A stretch of 64,000 nt of DNA from Chelativorans sp. (lineage in GTDB: Bacteria; Pseudomonadota; Alphaproteobacteria; Rhizobiales; Rhizobiaceae). Positions 38,997-47,442 of this stretch are shown here, in pieces. The DNA is taken from positions 1-64,000 of the forward strand of contig NZ_JAPSLH010000004.1 of assembly GCF_031180965.1 (NCBI RefSeq), read 5' to 3'. Made by a program: the position numbers and the translations under genes. The first letter of the stretch is position 1. Each line of letters opens with the position of its first letter. The notes beneath the pieces are model-generated. The model saw only the letters and a list, made by a program, of their open reading frames with translations, had not been told where the DNA came from and did not search any database.

Positions 38997-40553
38997 ATGG
39001 AAGCAAACCAAGATTCGCTGAGCAATGTCGCCGAATACTCGGTGAGCGAGATCTCGCTTGCCCTGAAGCGTACCGTCGAGGACGCGTTCGGCCATGTGCG
39101 CGTGCGCGGCGAGATTTCCGGCTTCCGGGGGGCGCATGCCTCCGGCCACTGCTACTTCACGCTGAAGGACGACCGTGCCCGCATTGAAGCCGTCATCTGG
39201 AAGATGACCTTCGCCAAGCTGCGCTTCCCTCCGCAGGAGGGACTGGAGGTGATCGCGACCGGCCGCCTCACCACCTATCCCGGCTCGTCGAAATACCAGA
39301 TCGTCATCGACAATCTGGAGCCCGCCGGCGCGGGGGCGCTGATGGCGCTCCTCGAAGAGCGCAAGAAAAGGCTCGCGGCCGAAGGCATCTTCGCCGACAG
39401 CAGAAAGAAGCGCCTGCCCTTCATGCCCTGCGTGATCGGCGTCGTCACATCGCCTACCGGCGCGGTGATCCGCGATATCATCCACCGCATCGCCGACAGG
39501 TTCCCCGTGCATGTGCTCGTCTGGCCCGTGCGGGTGCAGGGGGAGACCACCGGAACGGAGGTGGCGGCGGCGGTGTCGGGGTTCAATTCCCTGGCGTCGC
39601 GCGGCCCGGTGCCGCGGCCCGACGTGCTGATCGTTGCGCGCGGCGGCGGCAGCCTGGAGGATCTGTGGGGCTTCAACGACGAAGCGGTGGTGCGGGCGGT
39701 CGCCGCGTCGGAAATCCCGGTGATCTCGGCGGTCGGCCACGAGACCGACTGGACCCTGATCGATCTTGCCGCCGACCGGCGCGCGCCGACACCCACCGGG
39801 GCTGCCGAAATGGCGGTGCCGGTGAAGGCGGAGCTTGAAGCCAATCTCGCCCGCTTGTCGGCGCGGCTGAAGGGCGCGATCTCGCGCGATCTCGACCGGC
39901 GCAGGCAGACAGCGCGGAGCATTTCGCGGGCGCTGCCCGCACCGGACCAGCTCTTCGCGCTGCCGCGCCGCCGTTTCGACGAGGCGGCGGGCCGCCTGGT
40001 GCGGGCGCTGCACATGGCGACGCACCGCAAGCGCCTTCGCTTCGATGGTTTGCGGCTTTCCATCGCCACGCTGGACCGGCGCATCGGCGAGGCGCGGCGG
40101 CAGGCCACCCAGTGCGGCGGGCGGCTGCCGGTCGTCTATCTGGGCCTCGTGCGGCATCGGCGCTCCCGCTTCGACCGCGACGCGGCACGCGTCACCCGGC
40201 GCGTCCCCCTCCAGCGCATTGCCAGCCTCGGCGAGCGCCTGAAGGCGGCGATGGGGCGGAAGGACAGGGCGGTCTCGCTGCGGCTGGAGCGCGCCAGGAG
40301 CGCCTACGAACAGACGGCAAGGCTGGCGGAGTCGCTGTCCTATAAGAGCGTGCTCGAACGCGGCTTCGCTTTGGTGCGAGACGGCGGGGACCAGCCGGTT
40401 AAGCGCGCCGCCGGCATTCTGCCCGGCGAGGCGCTGCGGCTGCAATTTGCCGACGGCAGCACAGGCGCGATCGCCACCGGGAAAATGAGCACCGCGCCGC
40501 GCAAGGCTCCCGCACCGCAGAAGGAGCCGGGAAAGCAGGGCTCGCTCTTCTAG
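38997..40553 (+). CDS. xseA: Exodeoxyribonuclease VII large subunit
   Basis: The 518-residue protein has an OB-fold N-terminus ([40 protein letters not shown]) and the catalytic XseA core with [27 protein letters not shown]-like [14 protein letters not shown] and [14 protein letters not shown] coiled-coil Arg-rich segment precedes the C-terminal [11 protein letters not shown] motif. It forms exonuclease VII with XseB and degrades single-stranded DNA. The start at 38997 follows the end of DUF2585 by 69 bp; xseB is not in the window. Confidence 0.96.
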   Translation: MEANQDSLSNVAEYSVSEISLALKRTVEDAFGHVRVRGEISGFRGAHASGHCYFTLKDDRARIEAVIWKMTFAKLRFPPQEGLEVIATGRLTTYPGSSKYQIVIDNLEPAGAGALMALLEERKKRLAAEGIFADSRKKRLPFMPCVIGVVTSPTGAVIRDIIHRIADRFPVHVLVWPVRVQGETTGTEVAAAVSGFNSLASRGPVPRPDVLIVARGGGSLEDLWGFNDEAVVRAVAASEIPVISAVGHETDWTLIDLAADRRAPTPTGAAEMAVPVKAELEANLARLSARLKGAISRDLDRRRQTARSISRALPAPDQLFALPRRRFDEAAGRLVRALHMATHRKRLRFDGLRLSIATLDRRIGEARRQATQCGGRLPVVYLGLVRHRRSRFDRDAARVTRRVPLQRIASLGERLKAAMGRKDRAVSLRLERARSAYEQTARLAESLSYKSVLERGFALVRDGGDQPVKRAAGILPGEALRLQFADGSTGAIATGKMSTAPRKAPAPQKEPGKQGSLF

Positions 40554-40582
40554 TCTTTATGTCCGGAATGGCCGTTTGGGAT

Positions 40583-40659
40583 TGGTACGGTTGGGTGGGC
40601 TCGAACCACCGACCTCAGGAGCCACAATCCTGCGCTCTAACCAACTGAGCTACAACCGC
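40583..40659 (-). tRNA. tRNA-His (anticodon GTG), no encoded G-1
   Basis: On the minus strand the cloverleaf folds as acceptor GCGGTTG/CAACCGT, D-arm GCTC...GAGC, anticodon arm CAGGA-TTGTGGC-TCCTG with anticodon GTG, T-arm GGTGG-TTCGAGC-CCACC, then A73 and an encoded CCA. Position 1:72 is a G:U pair, and the base before G1 is T, so no G-1 is encoded. Most bacterial tRNA-His genes have G-1:C73; the altered form is known from many alphaproteobacteria. Confidence 0.95.
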
Positions 40660-40750
40660 ATGGCATTTTGCCGTTTCGCCCGCGTCATTACGGGCAAATC
40701 CGCCCATTTTCAAGAGCGATGCTGAGACAGGACAGGATCGCGGGCCGGAT

Positions 40751-40790
40751 AAAAAAGAAAAGACCGGGGGGAGGACCCGGTCTTTTCATC
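40751..40790 (-). terminator. Bidirectional-looking terminator after the phasin gene
   Basis: AAAAGACCGGG (40758-40768) and CCCGGTCTTTT (40776-40786) form a strong 11-bp stem with a 7-base loop. On the minus strand the stem is followed by TTTTTT (40756-40751), about 100 bases past the phasin stop, and on the plus strand by TTTT inside the right arm. It likely ends phasin transcription and stops read-through into tRNA-His. Confidence 0.8.
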
Positions 40791-40885
40791 AGGGGATCGG
40801 CAGGAGGAGGAGAGCCGATCCCGTGTTCTAGGCAACGCGGCGCATATAATGGGCGCCGGCGAAAAATGCAGCGCGACGCTTCGCC

Positions 40886-41338
40886 TCAGGCGGCGGTCTG
40901 CTTCAGCGCCCGCTCGAACACGTCCTTCACCGGTTTGGCGAGCTCCGTCGCAGCCTTCTGCGAGATGGCCTGGAACTCACGTGTCTGGTCGATGGCGAAC
41001 TCCATCTGGCGGCGGATAAACGAGCTCTGCAGCTCGATCATCTCGGAAAAGCTCTTGGCGTTCACCAACGCCTCGACCTGGGAAAGATTGGCCTCGGTGC
41101 CGGCGCGAAAGGCGGCGATGGACTTGAGGACGATCTCGTCGCCTACCGTCTTCGCCGTCTCCAGCGAGGCTTCGAACGCCTTGCGGGCATCGTCGGCGCC
41201 GCTTCTCACCCGATCATAGGTCTCCTTGGCCTGCTCGGCGCCCTTCTCGGCAAAATTGCGCAGCTCCTCGGTCGTCTTCGATGCGTCGAAGGAGGGAAAA
41301 TCGGTGCCCTCAACGGGCTTGGTGTTGGTTCTGCTCAT
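40886..41338 (-). CDS. Phasin family protein
   Basis: This 150-residue, alanine- and glutamate-rich helical protein begins MSRTNTKPVEGTDFPSFDAS and carries the phasin_2 pattern (NFAEKGAEQAKETYDRVRSGADDA; NLSQVEALVNAKSFSEMIELQSSFIRRQMEFA). Phasins coat polyhydroxyalkanoate granules. No signal peptide is seen. It is monocistronic, with a promoter overlapped by TGC-N3-GCA palindromes and a strong terminator. Acetoacetyl-CoA synthetase, an enzyme of the same carbon-storage cycle, is encoded 8 kb away on the same strand. Confidence 0.88.
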   Translation of the reverse strand: MSRTNTKPVEGTDFPSFDASKTTEELRNFAEKGAEQAKETYDRVRSGADDARKAFEASLETAKTVGDEIVLKSIAAFRAGTEANLSQVEALVNAKSFSEMIELQSSFIRRQMEFAIDQTREFQAISQKAATELAKPVKDVFERALKQTAA

Positions 41339-41399
41339 CGTTCTGTCCTTTGCCTGATCGCATCCGCAGCCTCGGATGCCTCACTGTCAGCTTGCCCTC

Positions 41400-41448
41400 A
41401 ATGTAGCACGACTTTTGTGCATTGCAATATAATTGTTGCGATGCAACA
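41400..41448 (-). promoter_or_regulatory. Phasin promoter with two TGC-N3-GCA operators (PhaR-like)
   Basis: Minus-strand TTGCAA (41427-41422), 16 bases, then TACATT (41405-41400) form a promoter whose start fits a 55-base leader to the phasin ATG. It overlaps TGC-ATT-GCA (41418-41426). A second copy, TGTTGC-GAT-GCAACA (41434-41448), lies 19 bases upstream, i.e. two helical turns. Paired TGC/GCA dyads resemble binding sites of the PHA regulator PhaR, which represses phasin genes. Confidence 0.55.
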
Positions 41449-41568
41449 TAGAAAGAGCGGCGCTGGTGCCGGCCACAATTGTGCCGGCGGCGATTCGATT
41501 AACCAACCCGCCAAATGTCGGCGGATCATCGAGAGAAGGTTTGTGGACGCCGCGGCGTCGTGCTCTTA

Positions 41569-41583
41569 TTAACGACTGGTTAA
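41569..41583 (+). promoter_or_regulatory. CtrA-binding site before the histidine kinase gene
   Basis: TTAA (41569-41572), seven bases, TTAA (41580-41583) is an exact match to the CtrA consensus TTAA-N7-TTAA. It lies 32 bases before the start codon of the kinase gene, at a distance suited to a site that covers the -35 region. A further half-site, TTAA, lies about 70 bases upstream near 41499. Confidence 0.65.
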
Positions 41584-41615
41584 TCCGTCCCCGCTGAGCA
41601 AATGGTTGCGGCTGA

Positions 41616-44600
41616 ATGGCTTCGACGTCCTACTCGTTCCTTGACATAGTGGTCCTCGACGAAGTGCGCGAAGGTTTCGTCGCCGGCGACGCGCTGGCGA
41701 TCCTATCCACGGATCTCGAGGAAATCCTCTGGGCGAACGGCGCGGGCGCGTCCTGGCTCGGCTTTCCAGCCATCGAGGCGGCGATCGGGGAAAAACCACG
41801 GCTGCCGGCAACGGCGCTGAGGCAGATCGCCGCCGCGCCGGGCTTTCCGCGCATCGGCCGCGGCCGCACCATCGGGCTTAGGATCACCAGCGGCCTTTCC
41901 AGCCGGATCGTGACGCTGCAGGCGAGCGCGATCGAGCTTCCGCGCGGCGAGGACGCCCTGCTCCTGGCGCTGCCATCCGCAAACGGAAGCTCGGCGGACG
42001 AGCGGGCCCGGCGCGCCATAGCCGGCTTCCACCAGGCCGGGCATTTCGCGGCGCTTGTCGACGCGGATGGCACCGTTACCGCCGCGTCCGCCGGTTTCGA
42101 GGCGCTGCAGATCGACCAGGACACTCTCGAGGCGCTTGTGCGCGATGTCGGCCGGGAAGCAGGCCGGCTCGTAAAGAAGCGGATCGCCGCCCGCGCGCAT
42201 TTCCCGGCTGGGATCGCCCGGTTGACCGACGATCCGCCCCACCACCTGCTCCTGGTCGTGGACGACGGGTCGCCCGATATTCTCCCTTCCCAACCTGCGG
42301 CAGCGGCGGATGCCGCTGCCGTTGCTCCAGAGGAGGCGCCGCCCGCAGGCTTGGCAGCGCTGCCGGACAGCCAGGAATCTGAAACGCCGCTCCTCGCGAC
42401 CTTCGATGAAGAAGCGGCTGCGGCCGAGCCGATCGCGGCGCAGACATCGACGGAAGGGGAGCCGCAGACGGACGTTGCCGACCGGCAGGACGCGCCGGAG
42501 GCGCCGCTGGCGGAGTCACCGCGCGAGGGGGACGGAGCATCGGCTGACGCGATCCCGGAGCAGGCCCTGCCGGCGCAGCCGCCGGCCACGGAGGATCGGC
42601 TTCAAACCGTGACCGAGCCAGCAGCCGAAGCGGAACGGCCTGATGATCGGATCGAGCCGGCCGCTCCTCCCGCGAGCGAGATGCCCGCGCCGCGCACCGT
42701 CCGCTTTTCATGGCGTACCGATGCGGAGGGCCGCTTCTCCGCGATTTCGGACGAGTTCGCGGAAGCCATGGGCAAAAATGCGGCCGATGTGATCGGCCGT
42801 ACCTTCAAGGAGGTTTCCAATGCCTTCGGGCTCGATCCTGAAGGCTCTATCGCGCGGCTTCTTGAGCGCCGCGACACCTGGTCCGGCCGCACAGTGATGT
42901 GGCCGCTCGAAGGCACGAAGCTGAAGGTGCCGGTCGATCTTGCCGCCCTGCCGGTCTACGGGCGCGGACGCGTCTTCGAAGGCTTCCGCGGCTTCGGCAT
43001 CGCGCGTCTTGGAGAAGCGGAGGCCGATCCGGAATCCATCGGCACCGTGCTGGCGCCCATCGAGCCGCAGGATGAGGAGGAACCCGACGCCGAAGGAAGC
43101 CCGGCAGCGGAACCGGAGCAACAAGCGGAAGCCACGCTTGCCGGGGACGGGCAGGAAAGCGATCCTTTTCGCGGCGAGAAGCCGGCGATCACCGTTTCGC
43201 GCGAGGAACCGCAGGCACCGGCGGACGAGAAGATCATCCATCTCGCCGAACGTCGCGACGGCCTATGGAATGCCAGCCTGACAGCGAGCGAGCGCACCGC
43301 GTTCCGCGAAATCGGCGAAAGGCTGCGGCGCGCGGAAGCTGCCCCTGTTGCCGACGCGAATGCGCAGGACAGCCATACCCGGCAGGCCGAAGAGGCGGTG
43401 GCCGACGAGGCGATTGAGCAGCCGCGCGACGAGATGGAGCCGGACGGCGCCGCCCTTTCGGGCGATTCGCCTTCCCTGGAGGAGATGAGCCGGGAGCCCG
43501 CAGCGGAGGAGCCGCGGCAAGGTTTCGCGCATGAGGCGGAGCCGGCTTCGGTCACGCATGAAGGAACTGACGCCGCAGTTATCGAGCCGTTGCCCGAGAC
43601 CACCGGTTACCAGGAACAGACGGAAGCGGAGCCGCGCGCAGAGGAGGAAATCGCTGGACAGCCTGAGAGCCTTGCGCCCGAGGCTGACGGACGGCAGCCC
43701 CGGTTCAGTCTGGTGGGGGAACCCGAGGAGCCCGCCGACACTGCCTCGCTTGGAGCGCCCTCCGCCTTGCTGGGAAGAGAGACAGAGGACACGGCCGAGC
43801 GCATCGCACCGGGCGATGAAAATACCCCGGCTGCCGAGCGCGCCGATGGCCACGAAGCTGCGCTGCGCGACGATGGCCGCCGGGAAGACGGCTCACCCGC
43901 GCCGGCGGATGAACCGAAGCCGGTGGAACCAGGGGACGAGGCCGCCCGCACGGAACAGCCGGACATTGAGCGCTCGGAAACGCTCGTGGAGGAGACGCAC
44001 GCTCGCTCTCAATTAACGGATGAAGAGCTGCCCATAGAGGAAGCTGCCGCCCAATCGGAGGAGCAGTCCGAAGAACCGGCGCCGGCGCTCCATGACGCGT
44101 CTCCCGTCGATGAGAGGCAAGAAAGGGAGCGCGAGCCGCAGGCCGAGATGGGTGAACACGAGCCGCAGGCCGAACTGCCTGTATCCGCGGTCGGGATGGC
44201 CGCCGCCGTGGCTTCCGTCGCGGAGAACGCGTGGGAGGAGGTCACCCGGCCCGCTGAGCCGTCGGCATCAGCCGAAGAGCAGGCATCGGACGAGCCCCCC
44301 TCGCAAGACGTGCCGCCGGAGGAGACTGCGCAACCAGCAGCGCAAGCTTCCGAACCTGTCGAGGTCCCCGAGGCAGAAAAACCCGAAGCAGAAAAACCGG
44401 AAGAGGCGTTGACCTTTGGAGACGGCCGGCAAGCCGAAGCCGCCGCACCGGTGCAACTCGCTGCTACCGGAACAGCTGTTGGCAATGCCGAGTCAGAACC
44501 GGCTTCCTCGGGGGAGGAAGACACCGGCCGTGCGAACCGCGTGCCCGATTCCGCCCCCTCGCCCGAGCACTTGGCCGAGACGCAAGCGGCGGAAGCCCGG

Positions 44601-46145
44601 GACTCCTTCGTCGTCGTGCCGCTGGCCCAGTATCAGAGGCGTCCGGAGCCCGTCGCTGAGGAAGGGCAAGTGATGCGTCCCGAGGTAGGCGGCGAGCCCA
44701 GCTTGCTGGCTCACCTGCCGCTGCCCATCCTCGTCCATTCGGGCGACCGGCTGCATTATGCCAACCGCGAGTTCTTCAAGCTCACCGGCTATGCTGATCT
44801 GGTTGCCCTGGAAGCGGCGGGCGGCATCGGCGCGTTGTTCGGCGAGACTTCCGTCTCCGGTGAGGCGCCGCGGGAAAAGCTGCTCCTCAGTACGGCGGAT
44901 GGAGCGGAAGTGCCGGTGGAAGCGCATCTGCAATCGATCTCCTGGGAGGGTGGAAAGGCGCTGATGCTGGCCTTCCATCCAGCGGCGAAGGAGCCGACGC
45001 CCGAAGACGCCGCCAAGGCGGCCGAGCTCGAAGCGCGCCTCTCGGAGATGCGCGCTATCGTCGATACGGCCACGGACGGCGTCGCCGTCATCGCTGGCGA
45101 CGGCACAATCCGCTCCATCAACCGGCCGGCCGAGGCGCTGTTCGGCTTCGATGCCGAGAATGTGGTGGGAAAGCCCTTCACCTCGCTCTTCGCCATCGAG
45201 AGCCAGCGCACCGTGCAGGATTATCTCGCGGCCCTGTCCGACAACGGCGTGGCGAGCGTGCTCAATGACGGTCGGCAGGTGATCGGGCGCGAAGCGCAGG
45301 GCCGCTTCATCCCGCTCTTCATCACCATCGGGCGCCTGCCCAACGGCAGCGGCTATTGCGCCGTGCTGCGCGACATCACCCACTGGAAGCGCGCCGAAGA
45401 GGAGCTGACCCAGGCGCGCGCCCAGGCCGAGCGCGCCTCCTCGCAAAAGAGCGAGTTCCTTGCCCGCGTCAGCCACGAGGTCCGCACGCCGCTCAACGCC
45501 ATCATCGGCTTTTCCGAATTGATGATCGACGAGAAGTTCGGTCCCATCGGCAACGAGCGGTACCGCGACTATCTGCGCGACATCAACCGTTCCGGAAACC
45601 ACGTGCTCGAGCTCGTGAACGACCTGCTTGACATTTCCAAGATCGAGGCGGGGCAGCAGGAGATGGCCTATGAGGCCGTCTCGCTGAACGACGCGCTCGC
45701 CCAGGTCGTGGCAATGATGCAGCCGCAGGCCAACAGCGAGCGCGTCATCATCCGCTCCTCCTTCGCCTCGCGCCTGCCGGACGTCGTCGCGGATCTGAGG
45801 AGCGTGCGCCAGATCGCCATCAACCTGCTCTCCAACGCCGTGCGCTACACGCCGGCCGGCGGCCAGGTGATCGTCTCGACTGCCTATGAGCGCGACGGCT
45901 CGGTCGTCGTGCGAGTGCGCGACACGGGCGTCGGCATGAGTTCGGCGGAGCTCGACGAGGCGCTGAAACCGTTCAAGCAGATCAATGCCTTGCGGCGCAA
46001 GCGCGGCGACGGGACCGGCCTCGGCCTGCCGCTGACGAGAGCCATGGTCGAGGCCAACCGGGCGCAGTTTGCGATCGCCTCCACGCCCGGCGAGGGCACT
46101 CTGGTGGAGATCACATTCCCTCCGACACGCGTTCTGGCTGAATGA
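41616..46145 (+). CDS. Very large PAS-domain sensor histidine kinase
   Basis: This 1509-residue protein has a PAS-like N-terminal region (about residues 15-225), a second PAS domain (about 365-470), then roughly 500 residues of Glu/Ala/Pro-rich low complexity. Two more PAS domains follow (about 1028-1120 and 1138-1255), then HisKA with the phospho-acceptor His1287 in SHEVRTPLNAIIGFSELM and an HATPase domain with LLSNAVRYT, DTGVGM and GTGLGLPL. The kinase core resembles the cell-cycle kinases PdhS/PleC/DivJ of alphaproteobacteria. No membrane segment is obvious, so it is probably cytoplasmic. A perfect CtrA site precedes it; no response regulator is adjacent. Exact family membership is uncertain. 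Confidence 0.88.
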   Translation: MASTSYSFLDIVVLDEVREGFVAGDALAILSTDLEEILWANGAGASWLGFPAIEAAIGEKPRLPATALRQIAAAPGFPRIGRGRTIGLRITSGLSSRIVTLQASAIELPRGEDALLLALPSANGSSADERARRAIAGFHQAGHFAALVDADGTVTAASAGFEALQIDQDTLEALVRDVGREAGRLVKKRIAARAHFPAGIARLTDDPPHHLLLVVDDGSPDILPSQPAAAADAAAVAPEEAPPAGLAALPDSQESETPLLATFDEEAAAAEPIAAQTSTEGEPQTDVADRQDAPEAPLAESPREGDGASADAIPEQALPAQPPATEDRLQTVTEPAAEAERPDDRIEPAAPPASEMPAPRTVRFSWRTDAEGRFSAISDEFAEAMGKNAADVIGRTFKEVSNAFGLDPEGSIARLLERRDTWSGRTVMWPLEGTKLKVPVDLAALPVYGRGRVFEGFRGFGIARLGEAEADPESIGTVLAPIEPQDEEEPDAEGSPAAEPEQQAEATLAGDGQESDPFRGEKPAITVSREEPQAPADEKIIHLAERRDGLWNASLTASERTAFREIGERLRRAEAAPVADANAQDSHTRQAEEAVADEAIEQPRDEMEPDGAALSGDSPSLEEMSREPAAEEPRQGFAHEAEPASVTHEGTDAAVIEPLPETTGYQEQTEAEPRAEEEIAGQPESLAPEADGRQPRFSLVGEPEEPADTASLGAPSALLGRETEDTAERIAPGDENTPAAERADGHEAALRDDGRREDGSPAPADEPKPVEPGDEAARTEQPDIERSETLVEETHARSQLTDEELPIEEAAAQSEEQSEEPAPALHDASPVDERQEREREPQAEMGEHEPQAELPVSAVGMAAAVASVAENAWEEVTRPAEPSASAEEQASDEPPSQDVPPEETAQPAAQASEPVEVPEAEKPEAEKPEEALTFGDGRQAEAAAPVQLAATGTAVGNAESEPASSGEEDTGRANRVPDSAPSPEHLAETQAAEARDSFVVVPLAQYQRRPEPVAEEGQVMRPEVGGEPSLLAHLPLPILVHSGDRLHYANREFFKLTGYADLVALEAAGGIGALFGETSVSGEAPREKLLLSTADGAEVPVEAHLQSISWEGGKALMLAFHPAAKEPTPEDAAKAAELEARLSEMRAIVDTATDGVAVIAGDGTIRSINRPAEALFGFDAENVVGKPFTSLFAIESQRTVQDYLAALSDNGVASVLNDGRQVIGREAQGRFIPLFITIGRLPNGSGYCAVLRDITHWKRAEEELTQARAQAERASSQKSEFLARVSHEVRTPLNAIIGFSELMIDEKFGPIGNERYRDYLRDINRSGNHVLELVNDLLDISKIEAGQQEMAYEAVSLNDALAQVVAMMQPQANSERVIIRSSFASRLPDVVADLRSVRQIAINLLSNAVRYTPAGGQVIVSTAYERDGSVVVRVRDTGVGMSSAELDEALKPFKQINALRRKRGDGTGLGLPLTRAMVEANRAQFAIASTPGEGTLVEITFPPTRVLAE

Positions 46146-46169
46146 CCGTAGCGTGAATAACTTGACCAA

Positions 46170-46196
46170 AGCAGTTTAGAATAGTTCTAAACTGCT
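46170..46196. promoter_or_regulatory. Perfect Irr/ICE-like iron box before the ferric transporter
   Basis: AGCAGTTTAGAA (46170-46181) and TTCTAAACTGCT (46185-46196) form a perfect 12-bp inverted repeat around TAG. The core TTTAGAA-N3-TTCTAAA matches the iron-control element bound by Irr in Rhizobiales. A promoter candidate (TTGACG 46216-46221, 17 bases, CATTAG 46239-46244) lies just downstream, ahead of the iron-binding protein. The dyad may double as a weak terminator for the kinase gene. Confidence 0.65.
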
Positions 46197-46315
46197 GATT
46201 TTACTCGCTTTTACCTTGACGCTCTGCGGCTTTTCAACCATTAGGGACCGGCGGATCGGCCTGCTGATCTGCCTTGAACCTTCCTGGGACCTTGTCTCCC
46301 GACGGCTAGGAGTGA

Positions 46316-47374
46316 ATGATGCTTTACAGTGCCTCCAATCTGAGGGCGGGTCTGGCGGCTCTTGCTGTCGCCGCCGGCGCCTCCTTCCTTCCCGCCGCGG
46401 CGCAAACCGACGGCGTGGTGAATATCTATTCCTACCGGCAGCCCGAGCTCATCCAGCCGATGCTCGACGCCTTCACGAAGGAAACCGGCATCGCCACCGA
46501 GGTGCTTTTCCTCGACCAAGGCCTTGAGGATCGCATCGCCGCTGAAGGGGAGAATTCGCCCGCCGACGTCGTGCTGACGGTCGATATCGGCCGCCTGGTC
46601 AATGTGAAGGAAAAGGGCGTCACCCAGCCGGTCGACGACCAGACGATCAATGCCAACATTCCAGCCGAGTTCCGCGACCCCGAAGGGCACTGGATCGGCC
46701 TTACCACCCGCGGCCGTGTCGTCTACGCGTCCAAGGACCGGGTGCAGCAGGACGAGATCACCTATGAGGAGCTGGCCGACCCGAAGTGGAAGGGCAAGCT
46801 CTGCATGCGCAGCGGCCAGCACATGTACAATATCGCCCTCATCGCCTCCATGATCGCCCACCACGGCGAGGAGAAGACGGAGGAGTGGCTGAAGGGCGTC
46901 AAGGCCAATCTGGCGCGCAAGCCCGATGGCGGCGACCGCGACCAGGCGCAGGCGATCTTCGCGGGCGAGTGCGACCTTGGCATCGGCAACACCTACTATG
47001 TCGGCCTCATGATGAACAACGAGAAGGAGCCGGAGCAGAAGGAATGGGCGAACGCCATCAAGGTGCTGTTCCCCAACGCCAATGACCGCGGCACGCATGT
47101 CAACATCTCCGGCATGGCGCTTGCCAAGCATGCGCCGAACAAGGAGAACGCGCTGAAGCTGATGCAATTCCTCACCAGCGACGAGGCGCAGAAGCTCTAT
47201 GCCGAGAAGAACAACGAATATCCGGTGAAGGCGGGCGTCGAGGTCTCCGACACCGTGAAGTCGTTCGGCGAGATCAAGCCGGACACACTGCCGCTCGCCG
47301 AGATCGCGAAGCACCGCAAGGCGGCTTCCGAGATGGTGGACCGCGTCGGCCTCGACGACGGGCCGGCGAGCTGA
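46316..47374 (+). CDS. fbpA: Ferric iron ABC transporter, periplasmic binding protein
   Basis: This 352-residue protein has a Sec signal peptide (cleavage near SFLPAAAQTDG) and the family-1 iron-binding fold. NIYSYRQPELIQPMLDAF opens the mature chain, and the iron-chelating tyrosine pair is seen in GIGNTYYVGLM. AGGAG lies 4-5 bases before the ATG. It would carry Fe3+ to the FbpB-like permease encoded 68 bp downstream. The ATPase component (fbpC) is not in the window. The Irr-like box upstream fits iron-dependent control. Confidence 0.93.
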   Translation: MMLYSASNLRAGLAALAVAAGASFLPAAAQTDGVVNIYSYRQPELIQPMLDAFTKETGIATEVLFLDQGLEDRIAAEGENSPADVVLTVDIGRLVNVKEKGVTQPVDDQTINANIPAEFRDPEGHWIGLTTRGRVVYASKDRVQQDEITYEELADPKWKGKLCMRSGQHMYNIALIASMIAHHGEEKTEEWLKGVKANLARKPDGGDRDQAQAIFAGECDLGIGNTYYVGLMMNNEKEPEQKEWANAIKVLFPNANDRGTHVNISGMALAKHAPNKENALKLMQFLTSDEAQKLYAEKNNEYPVKAGVEVSDTVKSFGEIKPDTLPLAEIAKHRKAASEMVDRVGLDDGPAS

Positions 47375-47442
47375 TCTTGCACGGCTGAAGACCGAAAGGC
47401 CGGGCCGGCGTGGAGCTGGTCCGGCTTTCCCTTATCCGCAGG

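Noticed and set aside
38985-40445. Minus-strand frame of 486 codons across xseA
   Set aside because: It mirrors the intact xseA coding region and has no recognisable domain; the GC-rich codon bias explains it.
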